From IMG/VR virus record IMGVR_UViG_3300025062_000007, positions 1 to 22,073 of that record: a DNA stretch of 22,073 nucleotides. One strand, 5' to 3'. A model generated the notes under the pieces. The model saw nothing but the letters and a program-made list of their open reading frames with translations, had not been told where the DNA came from and searched no databases. Position numbers and translations under genes: made by a program. Below are positions 7,744-15,400 of this stretch, in pieces. The DNA comes from a virus. How positions within the stretch are numbered: the first letter of the stretch is position 1; every line of letters begins with the position of its first letter.

Positions 7744-8511
7744 CTATTGATAGTTGTAATTCATATTGAGGGACAGCAATTCGCTGCCTGTATAACCATA
7801 CTTAATCCTATACCTAACAGCGCCCTCAGACATTTTTATCTCTTTAGCTATCTCAGAAACTGTTAGCATCCTACCGTCACCAACATTATGTCTAACATCC
7901 CTTTTTCGCACTGGAGCCGACATATCTTTATTGGTAACACCATCATGTCTATGCCTAAGTGTTGAGTCAGCCATACCCAGCTCTCTAGCTGCCTCAGCGA
8001 TGGATGAATAACTAATGCCGTTGATACATACCAGCTTGTTATTCCTCTTATTATTACCTTGCACTAAGGGTGTTGTCCATCTGCAATTATCAGGGCTATA
8101 ACCCTTATTGTTATCTATTCTGTCAATAGTTGCGCCCTTCGGTCTGTCGCCCATGTCTGATATAAAATTATTAATATCAAGCCACCTATCACAAACACCT
8201 ATACCCCTGCCACCATAATCAGGGTAATTCCTAGAGTCTTCCTTGTTGCACCTATGTAGAATCCCGCTCCATGTTTTATATAGCGGATGTGTGGACATTC
8301 CATGTATTGTCTTTCTTTGTCTGCCGTACTCCTTTTGGTAGCAGCCACACGATACCTGATAGCCTTTTGTTACGCTGCCCTTACCTGCGCTTTTTACCAC
8401 TCCACACTCACAAGAGAAAAACCAGTTGATGCGGTTAGTAACACTCCTATCCCTACTTATTGCAGTTAATCGACCAAATTTCTGACCAGTTATATCTAAT
8501 TCTTTTGCCAT
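7744..8511 (-). CDS. Free-standing HNH homing endonuclease
   Basis: This 255-aa protein starts with the FGRLTAISR motif and a zinc-ribbon-like segment (C34-x-C36 ... C55-x-C57). The HNH core follows at about 100-155: GGRGIGVCDRW, then TIDRIDNNKGYSPDNCRW with N142 and the trailing Q151xNN. The first catalytic position is Asp130, not the usual His, which is common in this subgroup. Residues 165-190 (SSIAEAARELGMADSTLRHR) and 213-241 (TVSEIAKEIKMSEGAVRYR) are two NUMOD-like helix-turn-helix units for DNA recognition. It is inserted between L and K, has its own promoter and a hairpin over its ribosome binding site (AAGG at 8519-8522). Confidence 0.9.
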   Translation of the reverse strand: MAKELDITGQKFGRLTAISRDRSVTNRINWFFSCECGVVKSAGKGSVTKGYQVSCGCYQKEYGRQRKTIHGMSTHPLYKTWSGILHRCNKEDSRNYPDYGGRGIGVCDRWLDINNFISDMGDRPKGATIDRIDNNKGYSPDNCRWTTPLVQGNNKRNNKLVCINGISYSSIAEAARELGMADSTLRHRHDGVTNKDMSAPVRKRDVRHNVGDGRMLTVSEIAKEIKMSEGAVRYRIKYGYTGSELLSLNMNYNYQ

Positions 8512-8514
8512 GAA

Positions 8515-8547
8515 AATACCTTATAAATACTTGTTTTATAAGGTATT
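8515..8547 (-). promoter_or_regulatory. 13-bp hairpin covering the HNH ribosome binding site
   Basis: Arms 8515-8527 and 8535-8547 are perfectly complementary, with a 7-base loop (8528-8534). The 3' arm on the minus strand holds the AAGG (8519-8522) that serves the ATG at 8511. Long transcripts from upstream tail genes would fold it and hide the site. A transcript starting near 8541 from the adjacent promoter would lack the first six bases of the 5' arm, including the GG partners of the CC in the 3' arm. Confidence 0.8.
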
Positions 8548-8576
8548 ATTATAACATTAATGTGTTAGTTTGACAA
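8548..8576 (-). promoter_or_regulatory. Sigma-70-type promoter for the HNH endonuclease
   Basis: On the minus strand TTGTCA (8571-8576), a 17-base spacer and a perfect TATAAT (8548-8553) form a near-consensus promoter. The -10 lies just past the stop of L and the -35 inside its last codons. The predicted start near 8541 is within the 5' arm of the hairpin. Confidence 0.8.
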
Positions 8577-9308
8577 CGCAGAGCTAGGAAAACCACCAAA
8601 CGGTAAAGAGTTATTGTCACCGAAGCGCAGCCTACAATCAGACAGTCTGCCACCACACTCGTCTTTAGAAACATCGCTTGTGGGCACGCCATCTTTAGTG
8701 AACATAGCGGTACCTATGTAACCACATTCGGATTGGCGATAGCGACCGTGCATACACCAGTGGCAGAACGATGTAATTTCACGGCTTGGTATTCGTGCGC
8801 CCTCGAAATCTATAGGATTTGAAAGCTCAAAGGTGACTTGTGAGGCATTCTCACTTACCTTTTGCTCAATATACCAAACTTGTTTTCTAAACTCGCTAGA
8901 GTTAGCTTGTGGGTTGCCGTCACTAAAATTATCAGCATCAAGGTATTGGGCTAATGTGTTGTACACAGTAATCCTGCTTCCGCCAAAATCATCGTGGCGT
9001 AAGCATAGGGCGCTAATTGCACCCTGTATGCCGTTTAAGTTATTAGCTAATGCGAGGCTTGGCATTGATGCCTTGCCATCGCCGCGCATCTCTAAGCCGT
9101 CTGTCTGTATCGGTATCGGGCTGTAGGTTTGACCTTGCCAAATAATGTCGCTTTTAACTGTCTTAGCATCAGGATTGATAATAGCCCAATCCTCAAACGA
9201 CACATGACCGTGCCACCGCATGATGCCTGCACCCAATTTAGTAGCGTCAAGCTCATACAGCGTCACAAGCCCCGTAACGCTGAGCTTTTGTAAGTCAGAT
9301 GAAAGCAT
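8565..9308 (-). CDS. L: Minor tail protein L
   Basis: This 247-aa protein resembles lambda gpL, a tail-tip component. The C-terminal domain has cysteines C182, C185, C195, C218 and C225 in FCHWCMHGRYRQSECGYIG and DECGGRLSDCRLRFG. Four such cysteines in lambda gpL bind an iron-sulfur cluster. The N-terminal part contains the conserved FRKQVWYIEQK and VTFELSNPIDFEG. The ATG follows the upstream TAA directly, with GGAGG as ribosome binding site (GGAGGTCTAAATG). Length is close to lambda gpL (232 aa). Confidence 0.93.
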   Translation of the reverse strand: MLSSDLQKLSVTGLVTLYELDATKLGAGIMRWHGHVSFEDWAIINPDAKTVKSDIIWQGQTYSPIPIQTDGLEMRGDGKASMPSLALANNLNGIQGAISALCLRHDDFGGSRITVYNTLAQYLDADNFSDGNPQANSSEFRKQVWYIEQKVSENASQVTFELSNPIDFEGARIPSREITSFCHWCMHGRYRQSECGYIGTAMFTKDGVPTSDVSKDECGGRLSDCRLRFGDNNSLPFGGFPSSALSN

Positions 9309-10154
9309 TTAGACCTCCGGTTGTGTCTCGGTTGGCATGACTGGCGGATCTTTTGGCAGCTCATGCAGACGCAAGCTGATAAAGCGACTTGCAGGAATGT
9401 CACGAGGCTTTGCTAGGTTTGGCACGATATCACCTGTCTCGTCATCAAACCGCTTGGCATATGTTTTAACGCTAATATCATTGTTTGCTAGTTGCTCATA
9501 AACCACTGCAACAAGCACGTTGCCGTTGGCATCTTTGGGTGTTTCGATATACCAGCCTTCTTGCGCTAAGCCAAGCGAGCCTTTGACTAAGTAGTCGCCT
9601 GTGCCTAGCTTTTCAAATGTAATGCCGCCTTGGTTTTTTGCGTCATCGTTTAATGTTATACCGTCGTTATATAAATCAACGACAGGACTTGCGCCTTTTA
9701 AAAAACCGTTACCATCTCTTACTACATTTTGAGTTGTGTAAAATGTATGTACTGCTGACGGATTTAAATCTTTATTGCCCTGAACTGTGCCATAGTAAGC
9801 ATATTGTGGCGCTCCCCCAACGAATGTTGAGCCACCGATGAGTAGTGAGCCGTAATTTGATTGTATTGAAACAAACCCACCAATCAAATCCGTAGCATTA
9901 TAAAAACCGTTTCTCAACGTAGGATTTGTGCCTGTTGTTGTTTTTGAGATGTCACCAAAGTCAGTTAATTTTGCAGCACCGAAACCAAACGAACCAACTT
10001 CCATTACATTGCCTGCTGCACCGCCCACCAATCGACTCGCTGCATGAGTCTGATTGCTAAAGTTTGCAGCTACTTTTGTCATCGCAAGCCAAGGATTGTC
10101 GCCTGTTTTGTCAGCGGGTACGCCTGTGCCTGGGTCTGGTATTTGAATTGTCAT
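9309..10154 (-). CDS. Tail fibre-like protein between M and L
   Basis: This 281-aa protein begins with IPDPGTGVPADKTGDNPW and a KVAANFSNQTHAASRLVGG segment, a layout typical of phage tail structural proteins that start with an attachment peptide. The middle is glycine/serine-rich beta sequence (YGSLLIGGSTFVGG). The C-terminus has the recurring module ITFEKLGTGDYLVKGSLGLA, then EGWYIETPKDANGNVLVAV, found at the ends of several lambdoid tail or fibre proteins. Lambda has no gene here. It may be a side fibre or tip-associated adhesin. Ribosome binding is weak (GAG only), which suggests low copy number or coupling. Confidence 0.65.
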   Translation of the reverse strand: MTIQIPDPGTGVPADKTGDNPWLAMTKVAANFSNQTHAASRLVGGAAGNVMEVGSFGFGAAKLTDFGDISKTTTGTNPTLRNGFYNATDLIGGFVSIQSNYGSLLIGGSTFVGGAPQYAYYGTVQGNKDLNPSAVHTFYTTQNVVRDGNGFLKGASPVVDLYNDGITLNDDAKNQGGITFEKLGTGDYLVKGSLGLAQEGWYIETPKDANGNVLVAVVYEQLANNDISVKTYAKRFDDETGDIVPNLAKPRDIPASRFISLRLHELPKDPPVMPTETQPEV

Positions 10155-10167
10155 AAATTTTTCTCAC

Positions 10168-10188
10168 AAAAAAGCCCCGATTAAGGGC
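10168..10188 (-). terminator. Terminator upstream of the fibre-like gene
   Basis: On the minus strand GCCC-TTAATCG-GGGC (10174-10188) is followed by six Ts (10168-10173), between M and the 281-aa gene. The stem is only four G-C pairs, so it is probably leaky. Confidence 0.6.
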
Positions 10189-10204
10189 GTGTTATTTGAT
10201 TGCG

Positions 10205-10543
10205 TTAAGGTATAAATGCTTGCTTGAGATTAAAGGATATTTGCCAGACGTCAGCGCCCAAGTGGGGTTCGCTTATTTCGCCAACCGTTCGATAGGTTTT
10301 AGTCTCGCCTCTGAGCGTCAAGTAAAAAGGCGTTACCCCTCCATGATCTATCAAAAACTGGTAAATCGCCTCAATCTCAGCAAGCCGTCCAGTTTTAGCG
10401 ACTTGCCAAGACATGACATTGTTGTTGATACCAAATGACGATACTTGCTCATAGCCATCACCAAACTGTACGTTATTGGTCTTAGGGGTAGTTGTTCGTG
10501 TCGCCCCAGCATTGACGCACCATGTAAAGGTTTTAAGGGTCAC
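10205..10543 (-). CDS. M: Minor tail protein M
   Basis: This 112-aa protein resembles lambda gpM (109 aa): TFTWCVNAGATRTTTPKTNN, then VQFGDGYEQ and a C-terminal half ending in VWQISFNLKQAF. It takes part in tail-tip assembly after the tape measure protein. The start is a GTG at 10541-10543, supported by the strong AAGGAGG eight bases upstream. The start overlaps the stop of the 59-aa ORF by 11 bases, so translation is probably coupled. Confidence 0.93.
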   Translation of the reverse strand: MTLKTFTWCVNAGATRTTTPKTNNVQFGDGYEQVSSFGINNNVMSWQVAKTGRLAEIEAIYQFLIDHGGVTPFYLTLRGETKTYRTVGEISEPHLGADVWQISFNLKQAFIP

Positions 10544-10712
10544 GTAACAACCCTCCTTGACGTTTCTCTTTGCGTGTTACATCAATAACAATCTTTTTAA
10601 TCGAATCCGCCATTGCTCGGCTCATTTCTCGGTTTATCTCGTCACTGGTTTTCGACTTGCTGATTTCAGCACTGACATTAAAACCAAACAATCTTACGTT
10701 TAACTTAGCCAT
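10533..10712 (-). CDS. 59-aa ORF repeating the tape measure C-terminus
   Basis: The ATG at 10710-10712 overlaps the last codons of the tape measure gene and has GGGGG seven bases upstream. The protein begins MAKLNVRLFGFNVSAEISKS and ends VTRKEKRQGGLLRDP. Its last 30 residues align with the tape measure end (LRKEKRQGGMLYG), about 17 of 29 positions identical. The gene is closed by overlap with M. The AAGGAGG used by M lies inside its RQGG codons. It is probably a tip or tape-associated small protein. The function is not known. Confidence 0.75.
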   Translation of the reverse strand: MAKLNVRLFGFNVSAEISKSKTSDEINREMSRAMADSIKKIVIDVTRKEKRQGGLLRDP

Positions 10713-10744
10713 ACAACATACCCCCTTGGCGTTTCTCTTTGCGT
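10546..10744 (-). repeat. 30-bp direct repeat, tape measure end and next ORF end
   Basis: Segments 10546-10575 and 10715-10744 match at 26 of 30 positions, 169 bp apart. In both the bases encode KEKRQGG(M/L)L and carry the Shine-Dalgarno of the next gene. The repeat accounts for most of the protein similarity at the C-termini. Confidence 0.85.
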
Positions 10745-13700
10745 AACGTGTCCATGACTACGGCTTTGATACCGTTTGCCATATCACGCCCCATGCGTTC
10801 ATTGTCGCCCGATACGCTAGCATTGCCTTTAGCATCGACGTTTACGTTGATATTGATATCGCCAACTCCACCACCACTAGGCGCCTTACCACTCCGCATA
10901 GCATTGAGATTATCAACCCCGATACGCTTAGTCGATTGAGCATCAAAGACGTACTCTTGACCGTGGACCGCCCCAGCTACTTGATTAACGCCCATGTTGC
11001 CCGTGTAACCACCAGCCTTGAAGCCTTTGGGGTTAATAGCGCCAACTGCTGCTTGAATAACACCTGTTTCTGCTGCCGCAATCGCCACAGCGCCCAAGTT
11101 ATAAGGAAATGGTGCAGACGCCCATGCCAATGCTAGAGCCGTCTTACTGGCTAACAAGACACGCGCTAATGCCAGTCCCTTTTCAACTGCAAACATGGCT
11201 CTATAGATACCTGATTGCTCACCAGCAAAACCTTTGGCGATACTCGCAAGACTGCCAAATAGCTTTTCATTGCCTGATAGCAGCAAATCACGCTTAGCGT
11301 CCATATAAGACTGCTCAATGGCTTTTCGCTTCTCAACTTCTGATCCGATAATGCCAGTCTCTAACATTTCATTGGTCTTTATGATTTCTAATCGACGCGC
11401 ATAATCCGCTTCAATCTTAGCCATTGGCGATTCATTAACTAACTCAGTCATCACGCCATCAACTGCTTTTTTGCTCGCTTCCTTATCTTTACCAAGCTGT
11501 GCAAATCTCGCTTGTATTGCAGCCGTAGCTTTAGCTGTCATGCCTAGCTGCTCAAGCGCCCGTGTTTGCTCAATGAGCTTATCGGTCAACTCTTTAGTGG
11601 CGTCTTTGTATTTATCGGTGTGCTCAATATCGTACATGAGCGAGGCAAGTGAGCTACTATTACCAAATAACGCTGTCTGCTTCATTAGCCCGTCAATACT
11701 GTCTTGTACTGACTTATTAGCGGCTGCCAGTTTGGTTTTTGCTTCAAGCTCAGCAGTAACATTACGATACTCGTTCTTTTTAGCATCGCTCACACCATTG
11801 TACTTACCGATTTTAATATCGTACTCGAGATCCGCTAAGTTGCTGTTATTGCCAAATAGCGCAAGCTCCTTTTTAATTCTAGCAATGCCAGTGTCCACTG
11901 CTTCAATGGCAGAGCTTGCCATTTTTTGCGCTTCGGTTTTGACAGCTTTAGCGCCTTTTTTGATACCGACTGCCATACCCTCGGCGGTCTGCTCACCGAC
12001 TTTTTTCATTACCCGTGAAGGACTGCGAATATCAAGCACACTTTTAGCTTTAGCAACTGCACTTGACGCCATACTACCGATTGCAGTAGCAACACCACTT
12101 GCGCCTGACTTGATACCGTTGACTAAACCCATCACGATATCTCTACCGATTTGCATCATACGGCTAGGCAGTTGGCTTAACGTCGTTATAATGCTTGTCT
12201 TAATGTTATTAAACGCTGTTACCGTAGCGGTTTTAATGCTATTCCAAGCACTGCTTACCGCCTGTTTTGCAGCTTCAAGACTGGATTTAATCGTCGCTGT
12301 GATAGCTGCCCATTTAGCGTTAGCGTAGGCGTTGATCTGATCCCAGTTTTTATACAGAGCCACACCGATAGCTATCAAACTTGCAATAGCGATAACCAAG
12401 ATACCGATAGGACTTGTCACAAAAGCAATCGCAGCACCAAACGCCCATGTTGCTGTAGCAGCGACAGCACTGATTGCAGACCACGTTACAGTAGCAGCCG
12501 TCATGATAGCTGTTGATGCAGCAGCAGCAGCAGACGCCACAGAGCTAGCGATAAGTGCGGCATTGTGAATCAATAGTATTGCTGACACCCCACCTATCAC
12601 ACCACCTATCACTGTAAATAGTGTCTTATTCTCGCTAATCGTTTTACTGATAGTTTCCCAGTTTTGATAAACCAATACGCCCACTACAACCAGCGCTGAT
12701 AGCGCGGCAATAGTTAAGCCCATTGGCGTGGCTAATGCGGTATAAGCGAGCTTTAAGCCATCTATGGTTGTCTTGGCAGCATTAACGCCATCAGCAAAAA
12801 GCTTCATGCTTACAACTGCTGCAAGCAATGAGCCGCCAATCGTTACAATTTGCTTAATTAATTCAGGGTTTTCAGACACCCATATACTTATCGTGGCTAT
12901 AAAAGGGGTTAGTGTATAGAGCAAGTCATTTAATGCTGGTATAAAAGCATCACCAATCCCAGCAACTACGCCATCGATATTCTGCTTAAATAACTTCATT
13001 TTATTGGCAGACGTTTCGCTAATTTTTACAAACTCCTCGTCCATCGAACCAAAATACTCTTTGGTTGTGCCAGCTGTCTCACCAAGCATCGCCCAGTTGT
13101 TTTCTAGTACGCCCACACTAGCTGCGAGCATGGTTATATCATCACCAAACTCTTTACCAATGATTAGTGCGTTTGTACCGATTCGCTCCGACTGCTCAAG
13201 CTTATTGATAGCCTCTAAATAAGTAGTGATTGCTTGTTTACCATCTGTTTTGACTAGCTTGCTAAAATCCTCAATGTTTAATCCTAGCTGTTGAAATCCT
13301 ATCTCTTGTGATTTGGTAGCATTATCTAGCGTAGAGAATGTAGTCAATAGTGAGTTGACCGCCGTTGATGCAACCTCGGCAGGCTTACCCATTGCGATTA
13401 ATGCACCTGTTAAGCCTAACGTTGCGTCCTCTGACAAGCCAAAGACTTTTGCCACGCCACCGACACGCTGTAATGAATCGATAAGTTGTGCTGCTGTGGC
13501 TGGCGTATTGTTTGATAGTGTATTGATCGCATCTCCCAAATTACTGATATTCTCAATCGGTATCTGAAACACGTTAGCGATTTTTGCCATGCTGTCAGCG
13601 GCTTGCTGTGCTGGTATATCAAACGCCACGCCCATCTTTGCCATAGTCTCAGTAAAACCAATTAGGTTTTCCTCTGCGATACCTAGCTGACCACCCGTAG

Positions 13701-14124
13701 CGGTAACAGCCGCCAATTCTTCAAACGTCTGCGGTATGCGCGTGGTTAGCTCTTGCAGACCCTTGCGCATATTTGCCAAACCATCATCGGCTGCAAAATT
13801 AACCGTCTTATTAATTTCAGCCATAGATGATTCCCATGACTGAGCTTTGTTAATAGATAGCCCGATAGCACCAGCAAGTGCAACACCTGCTAATGCAGCC
13901 GCTTTTGCCATACCATCTAATGCTTTTTGACCGCTTGCAGCCGACGCATTTAGCCTATTGGTATCACGGCTTGCCCTATCAGCTCTGTTACCCAAATCAC
14001 CCGTATCGTCTGCTGCACCGTCTGCTGCTGCACCAAGCTCTTTTAGTCGCTCTTTTAATGCCTTAATACGAGCCTCGGCAGCTTGCGAATCAATGACAAT
14101 ACTAAGTCTACTTTCCTGCTCCAT
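10705..14124 (-). CDS. H: Tail tape measure protein H
   Basis: This 1139-aa protein sets tail length and enters the host membrane during DNA delivery. The N-terminal 70 residues are helical (SQAAEARIKALKERLKELGA). Residues about 110-380 are the conserved phage minor-tail/TP901 core, with ELAAVTATGGQLGIAEENLI. Several hydrophobic stretches lie at about 420-620 (for example IGILVIAIASLIAIGVALY), followed by long helices. The C-terminus reads LRKEKRQGGMLYG. The open frame extends to 14163, but the upstream part lies next to a terminator; ATG at 14124 has AAGGGG six bases before it. An ATG at 14148 is the alternative. Confidence 0.92.
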   Translation of the reverse strand: MEQESRLSIVIDSQAAEARIKALKERLKELGAAADGAADDTGDLGNRADRASRDTNRLNASAASGQKALDGMAKAAALAGVALAGAIGLSINKAQSWESSMAEINKTVNFAADDGLANMRKGLQELTTRIPQTFEELAAVTATGGQLGIAEENLIGFTETMAKMGVAFDIPAQQAADSMAKIANVFQIPIENISNLGDAINTLSNNTPATAAQLIDSLQRVGGVAKVFGLSEDATLGLTGALIAMGKPAEVASTAVNSLLTTFSTLDNATKSQEIGFQQLGLNIEDFSKLVKTDGKQAITTYLEAINKLEQSERIGTNALIIGKEFGDDITMLAASVGVLENNWAMLGETAGTTKEYFGSMDEEFVKISETSANKMKLFKQNIDGVVAGIGDAFIPALNDLLYTLTPFIATISIWVSENPELIKQIVTIGGSLLAAVVSMKLFADGVNAAKTTIDGLKLAYTALATPMGLTIAALSALVVVGVLVYQNWETISKTISENKTLFTVIGGVIGGVSAILLIHNAALIASSVASAAAAASTAIMTAATVTWSAISAVAATATWAFGAAIAFVTSPIGILVIAIASLIAIGVALYKNWDQINAYANAKWAAITATIKSSLEAAKQAVSSAWNSIKTATVTAFNNIKTSIITTLSQLPSRMMQIGRDIVMGLVNGIKSGASGVATAIGSMASSAVAKAKSVLDIRSPSRVMKKVGEQTAEGMAVGIKKGAKAVKTEAQKMASSAIEAVDTGIARIKKELALFGNNSNLADLEYDIKIGKYNGVSDAKKNEYRNVTAELEAKTKLAAANKSVQDSIDGLMKQTALFGNSSSLASLMYDIEHTDKYKDATKELTDKLIEQTRALEQLGMTAKATAAIQARFAQLGKDKEASKKAVDGVMTELVNESPMAKIEADYARRLEIIKTNEMLETGIIGSEVEKRKAIEQSYMDAKRDLLLSGNEKLFGSLASIAKGFAGEQSGIYRAMFAVEKGLALARVLLASKTALALAWASAPFPYNLGAVAIAAAETGVIQAAVGAINPKGFKAGGYTGNMGVNQVAGAVHGQEYVFDAQSTKRIGVDNLNAMRSGKAPSGGGVGDININVNVDAKGNASVSGDNERMGRDMANGIKAVVMDTLRKEKRQGGMLYG

Positions 14125-14147
14125 TGCCGACCCCTTTATTTTAGGCA

Positions 14148-14173
14148 TAAAAAAACCACTCAAAAGAGTGGTT
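14148..14173 (-). terminator. Terminator just upstream of the tape measure gene
   Basis: On the minus strand AACCACTC-TTTT-GAGTGGTT (14154-14173), an 8-bp perfect stem, is followed by six Ts (14148-14153). Confidence 0.85.
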
Positions 14174-14185
14174 GTAAATTCGTAA

Positions 14186-14213
14186 TAAAAAGCCCTGCAA
14201 TTTATGCAAGGCT
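14186..14213 (-). terminator. Terminator after the antirepressor gene
   Basis: On the minus strand a 9-bp stem (14191-14213, one wobble, loop TAAAT) is followed by a short T run. Together with the hairpin at 14148-14173 it forms a double stop between the antirepressor cassette and the tape measure. Confidence 0.75.
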
Positions 14214-14241
14214 CTCTTTGATTTAAGTTTTGGCTAGTCTA

Positions 14242-15078
14242 TTATCGACCGCCCCAAGTGCGAGTACGTGCATCTTGGCGTTCGATAAACGCTCTTGCTT
14301 GCTCTAATGCCGTTTGACTACCACCCTCACCTAATTTAACCAGCTTTCTTTGTTCGCCGAAAGCATCATAAATAAGACTGCTATGACCTTGAGCATTACC
14401 TATTGCGTTATATAGGTCACTTACCGCCTTGTGAGCCTCTCCTAGCGCCTTGCTTAGCTCAAAATGCTTTAGTATGCCAACACAGCGCCACATTTCGTTA
14501 TCCATTGCTTTGTCAATATCTACGCCGCCATGCTGAACCTGCATAAGTAAGCCATGTATGTAGTCGATTGCTTGTGGCACTTGTTCGACTGTCATCTCAT
14601 GAACACCCTCTAAGCCAAAGCGTTGATGCATCATTTTCCATACATCGGCATAAAAAGCGCCTGTTTTAGCACAAAAGGTATTTACTGCTGCACCTAATGG
14701 TTTTCTGTCAGCTATGGTTGAAAGGGTTTTTGTTTGTACTGGCTGACCAACCTCTTTGTCAAGAATATCGAGAACCCATTTACGAAATGCTTTGGCAATT
14801 TCGGTACGGGCAAACATTGCAAGTAAGTGACAACCTCGAAGTGAAAAAATTCGTACATCTCTTTTATTCCCTTCACCACTACCAAAACCTTTCACCACCA
14901 TGTTAATAGTGGCGGTCATGCTACCTGTAAACTCGTCTTTATTGCGATTGTACAAATTAGATATCTTATCAGTTCTGCTATAGCCAAGAGCTTTAGCTAT
15001 TTCGGTAGATGTTAACCATATTTGACCATTTTGCTGAACTGGGTTAAAATCAACTTCGTTAAAGGTTAAAGTATTCAT
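14242..15078 (-). CDS. Bro-N domain phage antirepressor
   Basis: This 278-aa protein has a BRO family N-terminal domain at about residues 1-112: LTFNEVDFNPVQQNGQIWLT, STEIAKALGYSRTDKISNLY and the closing RGCHLLAMFARTEIAKAFRKWVLDIL. Residues 120-200 (ADRKPLGAAVNTF, YADVWKMMHQRFG) resemble C-terminal domains of phage antirepressors. Such proteins bind and inactivate prophage repressors. It starts two bases after the Arc-like gene stops, with AAAGGA seven bases before the ATG, so the two form an operon. The partner is unknown. The neighbouring CI-like repressor or a main repressor elsewhere are both candidates. Confidence 0.85.
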   Translation of the reverse strand: MNTLTFNEVDFNPVQQNGQIWLTSTEIAKALGYSRTDKISNLYNRNKDEFTGSMTATINMVVKGFGSGEGNKRDVRIFSLRGCHLLAMFARTEIAKAFRKWVLDILDKEVGQPVQTKTLSTIADRKPLGAAVNTFCAKTGAFYADVWKMMHQRFGLEGVHEMTVEQVPQAIDYIHGLLMQVQHGGVDIDKAMDNEMWRCVGILKHFELSKALGEAHKAVSDLYNAIGNAQGHSSLIYDAFGEQRKLVKLGEGGSQTALEQARAFIERQDARTRTWGGR

Positions 15079-15079
15079 A

Positions 15080-15289
15080 TTAGTTTCCTTTGATTAGTGA
15101 GCGAGCAGACAATTCATCTTGGCGGGTGATGTCTGCTTTTTTATTGCCTTGGGTTTCTTCTAGCAGTCCTTCACTGTCTAAAGCTAACTTTAAATAGTAG
15201 ATAAACTGTCTGCGAATAGACCTATCTTCTTGCTTGGCTCTTCTTTTAACGATATCCGCTAAATCATCGTCATAAATACACGTATACAT
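15080..15289 (-). CDS. Arc-like ribbon-helix-helix repressor
   Basis: This 69-aa protein starts with a short strand (MYTCIYD) and two helices (DDLADIVKRRAKQEDRS; IRRQFIYYLKLALDSEG), the layout of Arc/MetJ DNA-binding dimers. The ribosome binding site is AAGGA eight bases before the ATG. It comes first in an operon with the Bro-N antirepressor. In P22 the Arc protein represses ant transcription. The same negative control is likely here, acting on palindromes in the intergenic space to the right. The C-terminal 25 residues are extra compared with Arc (53 aa). Confidence 0.75.
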   Translation of the reverse strand: MYTCIYDDDLADIVKRRAKQEDRSIRRQFIYYLKLALDSEGLLEETQGNKKADITRQDELSARSLIKGN

Positions 15290-15299
15290 AGTATAATTC

Positions 15300-15370
15300 C
15301 TTATATTAAGTGTTTAATTCAATCAACTTATTAAGTTTAATACGTTTTAATAAGTTAAAAGTATATTATA
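15300..15370. promoter_or_regulatory. Divergent promoter/operator region with palindromes
   Basis: This AT-rich 111-base gap separates divergent arc-like and cI-like genes. It holds a perfect 13-base palindrome AACTTATTAAGTT (15325-15337). A 10-bp inverted repeat (15325-15334 with 15347-15356) also spans it, and ATTAAGT-TTAAT motifs recur at 15305-15318 and 15330-15341. These are operator candidates for the repressor, the Arc-like protein or both. TATATT/TATTAT at 15362-15369 could be a -10 for the plus-strand gene. No clear -35 is visible in either direction. Confidence 0.6.
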
Positions 15371-15400
15371 CGACTAAAATAACAAGGTCAAGGGTTTTTT

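Noticed and set aside
11471-12328. 285-codon plus-strand frame opposite the tape measure gene
   Set aside because: It lies wholly inside the tape measure gene, has low-complexity Ala/Leu/Ser composition typical of an antisense shadow, and no ribosome binding site or neighbouring plus-strand genes.
12516-12534. GCA trinucleotide repeat
   Set aside because: It encodes an alanine run in a hydrophobic part of the tape measure protein; no sign of a separate function.
14125-14163. Longer tape measure start (MSGFF...)
   Set aside because: Its first codons fall within the terminator hairpin and T run, and the ATG at 14124 has a better ribosome binding site.
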